Notes under the pieces: generated by a model
Databases searched by the model: none
What the model was told of the DNA's origin: nothing
What the model saw: the letters and a program-made list of their open reading frames with translations, nothing else
Shown: positions 24,068 through 31,291 of the stretch, in pieces
Layout of the letters: each line of letters opens with the position of its first letter
Position numbering within the stretch: the first letter of the stretch is position 1
Translations under genes and position numbers: made by a program
From: CAZSNT01 sp964607765
GTDB taxonomy: Bacteria; Verrucomicrobiota; Lentisphaeria; Oligosphaerales; JABHEG01
Assembly: GCA_964607765.1 (NCBI GenBank)
Contig: CAZSNT010000098.1
Location: forward strand, 1 to 38,122
Length of the DNA: 38,122 nucleotides
Direction of reading: 5' to 3'

Positions 24068-25287
24068 AACCGAATGCGGAAACGCATCCGTGCGGCACGC
24101 CCGGACCTGACCGGTATGAGCCGGTCCAGCAGACGTTCGCCGTGCCTTTCCATTATCCCGTTCACTTCGACCGCAATGTGTTTGCCGACGGGCATCCCCT
24201 GCTGCCCGCCGTCATGGATCGCCTCAACGAAGGCCGGCGTCACCGTGCCGCCGTCTACATCGACGATGGCGTTGCCGCGGCACACCCGGACCTGATTGGC
24301 GCCATCAACCGGTTCTTTCACACCAATGCCGGCAGGCTCGAGCTCGCCGCCCCGCCACAGGTCGTGCCGGGAGGCGAGCAGGCAAAAACGCAGTGGGGAA
24401 CGGTCCGCGAGGTGATGTGGACAATCGGCAATCTGCACCTGGACCGTCAGAGCTTCGTGATCGCGATCGGCGGCGGCAGCATGCTCGACGTAGCCGGGTT
24501 CGCCACGTCCATTGTACATCGGGGCCTGCGGCTCATCCGGCTGCCCACCACCACGTTGGCCCAGTGCGATGCCGGCGTTGGGGTCAAGAACGGAATGGAC
24601 GAACACGGGGCGAAGAACTTCGTGGGTACGTTCGCGCCGCCGTTCGCCGTGATCAATGACTTTGCGTTCCTCGCTACCTTGGCCGAGCCGGAATGGGGCG
24701 GCGGCATTGCCGAGGCATTCAAAGTTGCCATCATCAAAGACCGCGACTTCTTCGACTTCCTCAGCGGGCACGCGCAGGCATTGCGCCAACGTAACGAAGC
24801 AGCCATGGAACACACCGTCTACCGCTGCGCAGTGCTGCACCTCGAGCACATCCGTACCAGCGGCGACCCCTTCGAGTTCGGCTCGGCGCGGCCGCTGGAC
24901 TTTGGGCACTGGTCAGCGCACAAGCTCGAGTGCCTTTCCGGGTACACGCTCGGGCACGGCCGGGCAGTCGCCATCGGCATCGCGCTGGACTCCTGCTACG
25001 CCTGTCGCGAAGGCCTGCTCTCTGCGAGCGAGTGCGATCGCATCCTTACCAGCATGCAGACCTGCGGCCTGCCGATCTGGGACGAACTCCTGGCGAGCCG
25101 GACTGCTGCCGGCGAGCTTGCCGTGCTGGGTGGTCTGAGCCAGTTCAGAGAGCATCTTGGGGGCACGCTCACTGTAACGCTGCCGCAGGGCATCGGGCAC
25201 CGAGTGGAAGTGCATCACATGAATCCCGGGCTCGTCGAGGAGGCCGTGGCCGAGCTCGCTAAACGGCATGCAAAGACGTGCGACTGA
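24049..25287 (+). CDS. eboD: EboD, 3-dehydroquinate-synthase-like enzyme
   Basis: A 412-residue member of the dehydroquinate-synthase-like superfamily (sugar-phosphate cyclases). The NAD loop is GGGSMLDVAG (141-150), then LPTTTLAQCDAGVGVKNG, and the zinc ligands are expected at Glu222 (GIAEAFK), His287 (DFGHWSAH) and His303 (LGHGRA), with the 16-residue spacing between the two His typical of the family. This suggests cyclisation of a sugar phosphate to a cyclitol-like product; it need not be the shikimate-pathway enzyme, as no aro genes are near. The start is TTG 24049, overlapping eboF by 19 bases, with GAAGAGG seven bases upstream. eboE begins three bases after the stop. Confidence 0.87.
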   Translation: MAEHPVEPNAETHPCGTPGPDRYEPVQQTFAVPFHYPVHFDRNVFADGHPLLPAVMDRLNEGRRHRAAVYIDDGVAAAHPDLIGAINRFFHTNAGRLELAAPPQVVPGGEQAKTQWGTVREVMWTIGNLHLDRQSFVIAIGGGSMLDVAGFATSIVHRGLRLIRLPTTTLAQCDAGVGVKNGMDEHGAKNFVGTFAPPFAVINDFAFLATLAEPEWGGGIAEAFKVAIIKDRDFFDFLSGHAQALRQRNEAAMEHTVYRCAVLHLEHIRTSGDPFEFGSARPLDFGHWSAHKLECLSGYTLGHGRAVAIGIALDSCYACREGLLSASECDRILTSMQTCGLPIWDELLASRTAAGELAVLGGLSQFREHLGGTLTVTLPQGIGHRVEVHHMNPGLVEEAVAELAKRHAKTCD

Positions 25288-25290
25288 GAC

Positions 25291-26502
25291 ATGGATCTCC
25301 AGACCACTACACCGCTGCACCTGACCTACTGCCTCAACATCCATCCCGGCGAGACATGGGCGGAGAATCTCGAGGCAATCCGTGACAGAGCCGCAGTGGT
25401 CCGCGACAAGCTCGGCTGTAAGGGACGTTTCGGGTTGGGCCTGCGGTTGAGTCGAACGGCAGCGGAGCAACTGAATGAGCCCCGTACGCTCGCGGCGTTC
25501 CGTGAGTTCCTCACTGCGAACCGACTCTACGCTTTCACAATCAACGGGTTCCCCTACGGCACGTTCCACGGCCAATCGATCAAGCAGGACGTCTACGCGC
25601 CGGACTGGCGCACACCGGAACGCCGCGACTACACGATCCTGCTCGCCAACATCCTCGCGGCGCTGCTCCCCCCCGACGTGAAGGGCAGCATCTCGACAGT
25701 GCCGTGCTCGTACAAGTCGTGGATCCGGACCGAAGAGCATGTGCACGAAATGGCCGGAATGCTGGTCGAAGTGGCAGCGCATCTTGCAGATCTCGAACGC
25801 GACACGGGCAGAACGATCACGCTCGGGCTCGAACCTGAGCCGGACTGCTTCCTCGAAACGACCGATGAGCTGATCGCGTTCTTCAGTGGGCCGCTGCATC
25901 GACACGGCGTCGAACACGTCCGACGCAGGACGGGATGCACGGCTGCGGCCGCCGAGGCGGCTATCCGCAACCACCTCGGCGTCTGTGTCGACACAGCCCA
26001 CGCCGCTGTGCAGTACGAGACACTTGCGGACAGCCTGCGACGCCTGCAGCGGGCCGGCATCCTGGTCAGCAAGATCCAGTTGAGCGCTGCACTCAGGTTG
26101 CAGCCTACGGCCACGGCCCGAGCACGGCTCCGGGAGTTCTGCGACGCCGTGTACCTGCACCAAGTCAAGACGCGTGGCTGCGACGGGGCGCGGGCCGCGT
26201 ACCCCGATCTGCCCGAAGCACTCGACGCGGGCGAAGACGAAACAGGAGCAGACCACGAGTGGCGTGTGCACTTCCACGTGCCGCTGTTTCTGGCCACCTA
26301 CGGCGAACTCAGCTCCACGGCTGACGAGCTCGACGCAAATGTCCGGGACTGCATCCTCGCCGGCGTCACAGAGCATCTGGAGATCGAGACCTACACCTTC
26401 GGCGTGCTCCCCGACGCCCTGCGCACACCGGACATCACGGACAGCATCGTGCGGGAGTATCAGTGGGTGCTCAACAACTTCCTGCGCTCGCCCACGGATT
26501 GA
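25291..26502 (+). CDS. eboE: EboE, TIM-barrel metabolite traffic protein
   Basis: A 403-residue protein of the xylose-isomerase-like TIM-barrel group. The N-terminal LTYCLNIHPGETW, the FTINGFPYGTFHG stretch, the LGLEPEPDCFLETT strand and the GVCVDTAHAAVQYE motif identify the EboE family (annotated in databases as metabolite traffic protein). Its reaction is not established. The Glu, His and Asp residues in those strands match metal-binding positions of sugar isomerases. It is the last gene of the operon, and its final 32 bases overlap the 3' end of the opposing vapC gene. Confidence 0.88.
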   Translation: MDLQTTTPLHLTYCLNIHPGETWAENLEAIRDRAAVVRDKLGCKGRFGLGLRLSRTAAEQLNEPRTLAAFREFLTANRLYAFTINGFPYGTFHGQSIKQDVYAPDWRTPERRDYTILLANILAALLPPDVKGSISTVPCSYKSWIRTEEHVHEMAGMLVEVAAHLADLERDTGRTITLGLEPEPDCFLETTDELIAFFSGPLHRHGVEHVRRRTGCTAAAAEAAIRNHLGVCVDTAHAAVQYETLADSLRRLQRAGILVSKIQLSAALRLQPTATARARLREFCDAVYLHQVKTRGCDGARAAYPDLPEALDAGEDETGADHEWRVHFHVPLFLATYGELSSTADELDANVRDCILAGVTEHLEIETYTFGVLPDALRTPDITDSIVREYQWVLNNFLRSPTD

Positions 26503-26902
26503 GGACTTCGACACCGAGCCCCCGGAAGTCCGAACTGTTCCGCGTCACGAGAGTGAAGTTCCCCTCGATGGCAACGGCCGCCAGCAGGCCGTCAACAAGC
26601 GGAAGAGAGCTGCCAGCTGTTTCCCGTCGGGCACGCAGTTCACCCCATCTCACAAAGGCCTCGGCGCTGCAGCCGACTGTCTGGCGCGCGAAACTCTGTC
26701 GCACTTCCTCATACCAGACCTGCAGGTCACGCTTCTTGCGACCTTCCGGGAGTCGATCAATCCCATAACGCAGTTCGCCCAGGGAAATGCCGCTGATCCA
26801 AAGCAGCTCATCTGAGACCCCGTCGAGCCACTCCGAGACACCGGGATCGGGAAGCGGCTTCCTGAGCTCCGAAACCACGCATGTGTCGATGAGAAAGCTC
26901 AC
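26471..26902 (-). CDS. vapC: VapC-type PIN-domain toxin
   Basis: A 143-residue PIN-domain ribonuclease with the four acidic residues in place: Asp6 (LIDTCVVSEL), Glu43 (SLGELRYG), Asp104 (PLVDGLLAA) and Asp125 (RNSSDF). It resembles the FitB branch of VapC toxins, which cleave specific tRNAs or rRNA. The start is GTG 26902, overlapping the antitoxin stop as GTGA, so translation is coupled. Its 3' end overlaps eboE on the other strand by 32 bases. Confidence 0.92.
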   Translation of the reverse strand: MSFLIDTCVVSELRKPLPDPGVSEWLDGVSDELLWISGISLGELRYGIDRLPEGRKKRDLQVWYEEVRQSFARQTVGCSAEAFVRWGELRARRETAGSSLPLVDGLLAAVAIEGNFTLVTRNSSDFRGLGVEVLNPWASAGSC

Positions 26903-27150
26903 AGGTCCACCTCCCGGCCAGGAGTCCTCTCCCGAGCGACATCAAATGCCAGATCCGGGTGCGGGCTGGAACGCAATACGGCCTTGATGCTCCGCCCCCT
27001 GCGGGCCACAAGCTCCCGGTAGTCACTCGCGGAGACCACGCACACGGCCGGTTTGCCCCGCCGCGTGACCCACTGCGGCGCTCCCGCAATCGCCCGATCC
27101 ACCACCTCGCTGAACCGGTTCTTGGCGTGCTGCAACTGCCAGGTTGACAT
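26899..27150 (-). CDS. Phd/YefM-family antitoxin paired with VapC
   Basis: An 83-residue antitoxin: STWQLQHAKNRFSEVVDRA is the classic N-terminus of the Phd/YefM fold, followed by WVTRRGKPAVCVVSASDYREL. The acidic/hydrophobic C-terminus (DLAFDVARERTPGREVDL) would bind the toxin. ATG 27150 is preferred over an in-frame ATG at 27219 because the latter would lie at or before the predicted transcription start and adds a non-family Lys/Arg-rich stretch. It partners vapC through a GTGA overlap. Confidence 0.88.
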   Translation of the reverse strand: MSTWQLQHAKNRFSEVVDRAIAGAPQWVTRRGKPAVCVVSASDYRELVARRGRSIKAVLRSSPHPDLAFDVARERTPGREVDL

Positions 27151-27199
27151 CCCTGTTGTCTCTGTCTTCACCGTTGGCCTCCTGCCCGCCTCTCTCTTC

Positions 27200-27248
27200 T
27201 GTCTAGCCTGTCTAGCCATAATATAGCACCTGCGCCAGCCAGACCCAA
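27200..27248 (-). promoter_or_regulatory. Promoter and tandem operator candidate of the vapC module
   Basis: On the minus strand TTGGGT (27248-27243), 17 bases and TATATT (27225-27220) make a promoter candidate. Immediately downstream lie two perfect tandem 9-mers, TGTCTAGCC on the plus strand (27200-27208 and 27209-27217), placed where an autorepressing antitoxin complex would bind. Confidence 0.5.
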
Positions 27249-27325
27249 GTGATAAGCAGGCGACCGGGGGCCTCGTAACGTGAGAAGCAGAGCGCGCTGG
27301 CGGGTGCGAGCTGGGTTGAGGGGGT

Positions 27326-29344
27326 CTACTTCCCCGGCCGCGGGCCGGCGAGAGATGGGTCAAACGCACGGAACCCCAACCCCCAGACAGGTGAGTCCTC
27401 CGCCGGCGTGTAGTCGTGCGCCGCAGCGTCCCCGAACTTCGGGTCGGCCACGATCGAGCCGGCGTCCCGGCCCCGCTTCTGCCAGTCCGCAAATGACAAC
27501 GTGTCGAACCGGAACCCTTTCCCGCCCTCTTTCCAGTAGCAGTTCCCGCGCATGTCGACATTGAGTTTGCGCCAAGGCCCGCGCAGCAGCACACCTGTGT
27601 TGAAAACGACGATATTCCGTTCGAGCGTAAACGAGCGATGCTCCTCGACGCGAGTGGCCTGGATCTGCTGCAGCCGGGAGTGCGCAAAGATGTTGTTGCG
27701 CAGCACGTTGTCCCTTCCGTAGTGCTGATGAAAAGCGCCTGTCTTGGTGTTGTAGACCAGGTTGTTTTCCATCACGATATCGCTGCTTCCCTCGTCCGTG
27801 TAGAGCCCCCAGCCGCCGTAGGAATGGCAGTCCACGTCATGGATGACATTGTTTGACACGACCGTACCGGGGCTCGGGCCGAGCGTGTAAACGCCGCCCA
27901 TATCGCTGAGCTGCCCGGCCAGATGATGGAGATGGTTGAAGAGGATCTTGTTGTTCTTCGCCAGGCTCTTGCCGTAGCCCCAGCGCCAGCCGACCGAGAT
28001 GGCTGTGTAGTAGAGATCAGAGATCTCGTTGTGCAGCACACTGTTGTCGCCGCTCTGCCCGATCCACACGCCTACCGCGCACGGGAAGATCAGGCCGAGC
28101 TTCGACATGGTGCAGTCCTCGACCGTGCAGTTGCCCGTGCGGTCGAGTGCTGCCGCGGGGATGCCGGACGTGCCGATCCGTACGCCGCCCGCCCCGCAGT
28201 CAGCAATCCGGCTCGCGTTGACCGAACAGCGACGGCACCCCGTCCGGAACCAGACCGCATACCGCCCGAGGCCCTGGAACGTGCAATGCCGCAGACTCAC
28301 GTCCTCGGCATGGTCCGCCATCACCACCGCATCGATCGACTCAGCGGCCTGGACCGGGCCGAAGCCCTGCGCCGGCGTCCGGTACCCCGTGAACCGGAAC
28401 TCGAGCCCCCGGAAACTCAGGTTCCGGACTTTCGCGCCACGTTCGCCCTTAATCGCAATCAGCCGCTCCGTGATCGGGGCCAGGGCCCGGACATCGTCGA
28501 TGGACTCGCCCGGCAGCGGCCGATAGGAGAGCGTGCCGTCGCGGGAGAGGAACCACGTGCCCGGCTCGGCGAGTACGGAACGCACGTTTTCCAGGTAAAA
28601 ACGTGTGCCCTTCTTCATCGGGTTCCAGGGCTTCATGCCGACGCCGCGAATCACGATCTCGCGCTTGCCGGGATCGATGCTCTCGATCAGGCGTCGTGTG
28701 TTGTCCCATTTGTGGAACGCAACGATCTGCACATCCCGGATCTCCTCGGGCTGCAGCCCGGCGAGCACGGCAAAGTCACGCTCCGCGAGGTGGATGAATT
28801 GGCGCGCCTCTGTCGCCACGCGCCCTTTGCCTGCTTTGATGATCTCTTCCCGGATAGCCTGGATCGTGATGAAGCTCCCCTGCTTGGCCGGGGACCGGGC
28901 GCGAACAGCACGCCGACCGTTCACGAACAGCTGCTCGAAATACCACGTACCCGCCGCCGCCGCCGGAACATGCGTCACCCAGAGACCGTCGGGCCCGGCC
29001 CGAAACGCCGCCACCGATCTGGAGCCGTGAAACACGGGCACCTCACCGGCAGCCGCCGTGTAGACGACCCGGGAGTCCGCCGTGCCGCCGTCACCAGCAT
29101 TGAACTCGACCGCACCCGACATCGGGTAGTCGCCGCCGCGCACGGTGACCGTGATATCCCCGGCTCCCTCGCCAGCCTGACGCAACGCACGAATCCGGTC
29201 CCGCGCTTCGGTCAACCCGGACAGGGACAGCTGTGCAGTACCCGGGTTCCCCGCAGCGCCATCCGGTGCAACAAACAACTCCGTACCCATGGCGATCCCT
29301 CCCAGCAACGTTCCGGCCAGCAGCAGTGCAATGGTCATCCTCAT
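27326..29344 (-). CDS. Secreted right-handed parallel beta-helix protein, GH141-like
   Basis: A 672-residue exported protein. Residues 1-20 are a signal peptide (MRMTIALLLAG, cleavage near IAMG-TEL). The mature start ELFVAPDGAAGNPGTAQ, the RIRALRQ helix, ITVTVRGGDYPMSGAVEF, the YFEQLFVNGRRAVRARSP motif and the later beta-helix rungs (CTVEDCTMSKLG, NVIHDVDCHSYGGWGLYTDEGSS, NNLVYNTKTGAFHQHYG) follow the plan of GH141 and related enzymes that release fucose or xylose from complex glycans. Family placement is by remembered pattern and not tested; an inactive sugar-binding helix is possible. ATG 29344 is chosen because it starts the signal peptide; the frame back to 29425 adds an unlikely leader. 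TATAGT lies just 7 bases before the ATG. Confidence 0.8.
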   Translation of the reverse strand: MRMTIALLLAGTLLGGIAMGTELFVAPDGAAGNPGTAQLSLSGLTEARDRIRALRQAGEGAGDITVTVRGGDYPMSGAVEFNAGDGGTADSRVVYTAAAGEVPVFHGSRSVAAFRAGPDGLWVTHVPAAAAGTWYFEQLFVNGRRAVRARSPAKQGSFITIQAIREEIIKAGKGRVATEARQFIHLAERDFAVLAGLQPEEIRDVQIVAFHKWDNTRRLIESIDPGKREIVIRGVGMKPWNPMKKGTRFYLENVRSVLAEPGTWFLSRDGTLSYRPLPGESIDDVRALAPITERLIAIKGERGAKVRNLSFRGLEFRFTGYRTPAQGFGPVQAAESIDAVVMADHAEDVSLRHCTFQGLGRYAVWFRTGCRRCSVNASRIADCGAGGVRIGTSGIPAAALDRTGNCTVEDCTMSKLGLIFPCAVGVWIGQSGDNSVLHNEISDLYYTAISVGWRWGYGKSLAKNNKILFNHLHHLAGQLSDMGGVYTLGPSPGTVVSNNVIHDVDCHSYGGWGLYTDEGSSDIVMENNLVYNTKTGAFHQHYGRDNVLRNNIFAHSRLQQIQATRVEEHRSFTLERNIVVFNTGVLLRGPWRKLNVDMRGNCYWKEGGKGFRFDTLSFADWQKRGRDAGSIVADPKFGDAAAHDYTPAEDSPVWGLGFRAFDPSLAGPRPGK

Positions 29345-29526
29345 GGACGCTACTATAGGCGGCCAACCCGGAGGCGCACGGTCAAGCATCGCCATGCAAC
29401 CGTTCAGCCGAGCTACGGGTGGCACGGCCCCGCATGAAACTGGTACGGTTCGGCCTCCACAGGCGCTTTGCCGCGCCGTTTCAGCGATTAGATTGACCGA
29501 ACGCGAGACGAAAGGAAGTCACAGAC
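29345..29526. other. Divergent intergenic region between the beta-helix gene and GH4 gene
   Basis: About 180 bases with no gene. On the minus strand TATAGT ends 7 bases before the ATG of the beta-helix gene, which would give an almost leaderless transcript; no -35 was found at the usual spacing. No clear promoter was seen for the rightward gene. Confidence 0.3.
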
Positions 29527-30909
29527 ATGGCTGGACCGAAAGTGGTGGTAATCGGGGCTGGGAGCCTGTTCTTCGGCAGGCAGGCGATCTGGCAGATGGT
29601 AACGAGCGAGCACCTGAACACGGGGACGCTCGCGTTGGTGGATACTAACGCGACTCACCTGGCGCGAATGGGCGCATTGGCGCGGCAGGCCATCGATCAC
29701 AGAGGGGTTGCGCTGAAGCTGCAGACCTCCACAGATCGGCGTGAGGTGCTGGCGGACGCTGACTTCGTGGTGCTGTCGTTCGCCTACAAGTCCGTGAAAC
29801 ACCGCGCCCTCGACTGCGCGCTGTCCGAGAAGTACGGCATCCGCATGTGCAGCGGCGACACGATCGGGCCGGGCGGGATCATGCGCGCACTTCGCGAGTT
29901 CCCGCACATTGTCGCATGCTGCGAAGACATCGAGGAGCTCTGCCCCGAAGCCTGGGTCATCAACTACATCAACCCCACCGCCGTGCACGGCATCGGCCTG
30001 CGCATTTTCGCCCCGAACCTGAAGAGCTTTGCACTGTGCGACGGCCTGCACATGCCGCACGTGAAGCGTAACTACGCTATCCGGGCCGGCATCATCCCGG
30101 GCGATCAGCCGGCGCTGACTCCCGAACAGGACCGGGATTTCGATTTCCGCATTGCCGGCCCGAACCACTTCACGTGGCTTGTGAAAGCCGAGTATCAAGG
30201 CCGGGACGTCACGGCCGACATCGCCGAGAAACTCCGCATCAGTGCCGCCGCGGAAACGGACGGCGGCGACCGCGGCGCCAAAGCGGCGTTCAATGCGACC
30301 GTCAGTTGGGAGCTTTACAAAGCGTTCGGCTACGTGCCGACCTGCACGGGGCACACCAAGGAGTACGTCCGGTTCTGGCAGGGCAACAACGCCAGCGAAG
30401 ACATCGTGCCGCCGCTGCAGATCTGGGACCACATTCCCCGTTACGAGCGGCACTGGGACATGTGGAACGAGGTCGACGGCTACAACTATGCCTCAGGCAG
30501 CATGGACGAGTTCTTCCGCCGCACCAAACCGGATCACGCCACGGACATCATCGAGGCCATGTGGGCCGGGCTGGACAAGCCGTTTTTCGTCAACACAGCG
30601 AACAACGGCGTTGTTCCCAACATGCCGGACGACGCGTTCCTCGAGGTCATGTGCGACCTGGGCATGGACGCGGCGACGCCGCGCCCCGTGGGCCCGGCCC
30701 CGGTCGGACTGCGTGGGCTCTGGCAGCAAGTGCTGGACACGCATGAACTGACCGCCCGCGCCGCAGTCACCGGCGACCGCGATCTGCTCCGCCGCGCGTT
30801 CGCCTGCGATCCGCTCGCCCAGAGCCTGGTCGACAACGACCGGCTGATGGAGGAACTCCTCGAGGCCGAGAAGGACGTGATTCCTGATTGCTGGTTCAGT
30901 ACGCCGTGA
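29527..30909 (+). CDS. GH4-family NAD- and metal-dependent glycosidase
   Basis: A 460-residue enzyme of glycoside hydrolase family 4 (alpha-galactosidase, alpha-glucosidase, alpha-galacturonidase group), which uses NAD+, Mn2+ and an oxidation-elimination mechanism. The NAD-binding start is KVVVIGAGSLFFG (5-17); GDTIGPGG (110-117), YINPTA with Asn149-Pro150 region, the metal ligand Cys171 in CDGLHMPH and His214 in GPNHFTWL are all visible. There is no signal peptide, so it acts in the cytoplasm on imported oligosaccharides. The sugar cannot be fixed from sequence. ATG 29527 has AGGAAG about ten bases upstream. Confidence 0.9.
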   Translation: MAGPKVVVIGAGSLFFGRQAIWQMVTSEHLNTGTLALVDTNATHLARMGALARQAIDHRGVALKLQTSTDRREVLADADFVVLSFAYKSVKHRALDCALSEKYGIRMCSGDTIGPGGIMRALREFPHIVACCEDIEELCPEAWVINYINPTAVHGIGLRIFAPNLKSFALCDGLHMPHVKRNYAIRAGIIPGDQPALTPEQDRDFDFRIAGPNHFTWLVKAEYQGRDVTADIAEKLRISAAAETDGGDRGAKAAFNATVSWELYKAFGYVPTCTGHTKEYVRFWQGNNASEDIVPPLQIWDHIPRYERHWDMWNEVDGYNYASGSMDEFFRRTKPDHATDIIEAMWAGLDKPFFVNTANNGVVPNMPDDAFLEVMCDLGMDAATPRPVGPAPVGLRGLWQQVLDTHELTARAAVTGDRDLLRRAFACDPLAQSLVDNDRLMEELLEAEKDVIPDCWFSTP

Positions 30910-30922
30910 TCGAGTGGGACCG

Positions 30923-31182
30923 ATGCGCGACTTCAAGGGAATGGAGAAGCTCCTCGAGCAGGAAACCGGTAAGCGTTTAGCTTGGGCTTCCGCCCTTAAT
31001 CTCACCCTTAATCTTACCCCTGATCAAGTCCGTGCTTGTCGTCGGATTGAGGGTAGGATTAAGGTCAGGATTAAGGGTGTCGGACTCCCGCACGTGGTTC
31101 CTGTGCTGTATGCAACGGTGATTCGCTGCCTGCAGATTCCAGCTTAGCGCTTACGGAAACCGACAAGGTCTGCGGCCGGTAG
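30923..31182 (+). pseudogene. Short reading frame split by the element at 30969-31154
   Basis: Starting 13 bases after the GH4 stop, ATG 30923 opens a frame (MRDFKGMEKL...) that enters the MITE-like element after 15 codons. Removing the element and one copy of the 8-bp repeat GGAAACCG on paper joins it in frame to GACAAGGTCTGCGGCCGG and a TAG at 31180-31182, giving a 21-codon peptide that ends DKVCGR. It may be a real short peptide, the 3' remnant of a longer gene, or chance. With the insertion, the frame reads on through repeat DNA to 31147. Confidence 0.35.
30969..31154. mobile_element. MITE-like element with TIRs and exact 8-bp target-site duplication
   Basis: A 186-base unit bounded by GTAAGCGTTTAGCT (30969-30982) and, read inward from the right end, GTAAGCGCTAAGCT (31154-31141), matching at 12 of 14 positions. 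It is flanked on both sides by GGAAACCG (30961-30968 and 31155-31162), as expected of a target duplication. The interior is a long imperfect palindrome: CCCTTAATC words in the left arm (30993-31022) pair with GGATTAAGG words in the right arm (31052-31080). It encodes no transposase; IS6, IS256 and ISL3 elements are known to make 8-bp duplications, but the mobilising family is unknown. Confidence 0.75.
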
Positions 31183-31199
31183 TCAAGGGACGTCGACGA

Positions 31200-31278
31200 G
31201 AGTCGAGCGAACCGAAAGGACCGAACGAGCCGAATGAATCGAGGCGTTGCCTTCCGATTCCATCGATTCCTTCGACTC
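31200..31278. repeat. Imperfect inverted repeat of ACCGAA/GATTCC words
   Basis: GAGTCGAGCGAACCGA at the left pairs with TCGATTCCTTCGACTC at the right; between them lie repeated words (ACCGAA, GCCGAA, GAATGAATCG) and their complements (CCGATTCC, ATCGATTCC) around GAGGCGTTGCC. It has the same architecture as the MITE-like elements but no clear flanking direct repeat. It lies just after the stop of the leftward 962-residue beta-helix gene and might end its transcription. Confidence 0.5.
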
Positions 31279-31291
31279 CCCCGGCCGCTCG

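Noticed and set aside
24049..25287. Shikimate-pathway AroB
   Set aside because: Fold and metal ligands match the superfamily, but the gene overlaps eboF and sits 3 bases from eboE, with no aro genes around; EboD is the better call.
27923..29437. 504-codon plus-strand open frame opposite the GH141-like gene
   Set aside because: Antisense shadow; the minus-strand gene has a signal peptide and family motifs.
30914..31147. 77-codon frame after the GH4 gene as an intact gene
   Set aside because: All but its first 15 to 20 codons are read from the MITE-like repeat, so it is described as a split short frame instead.
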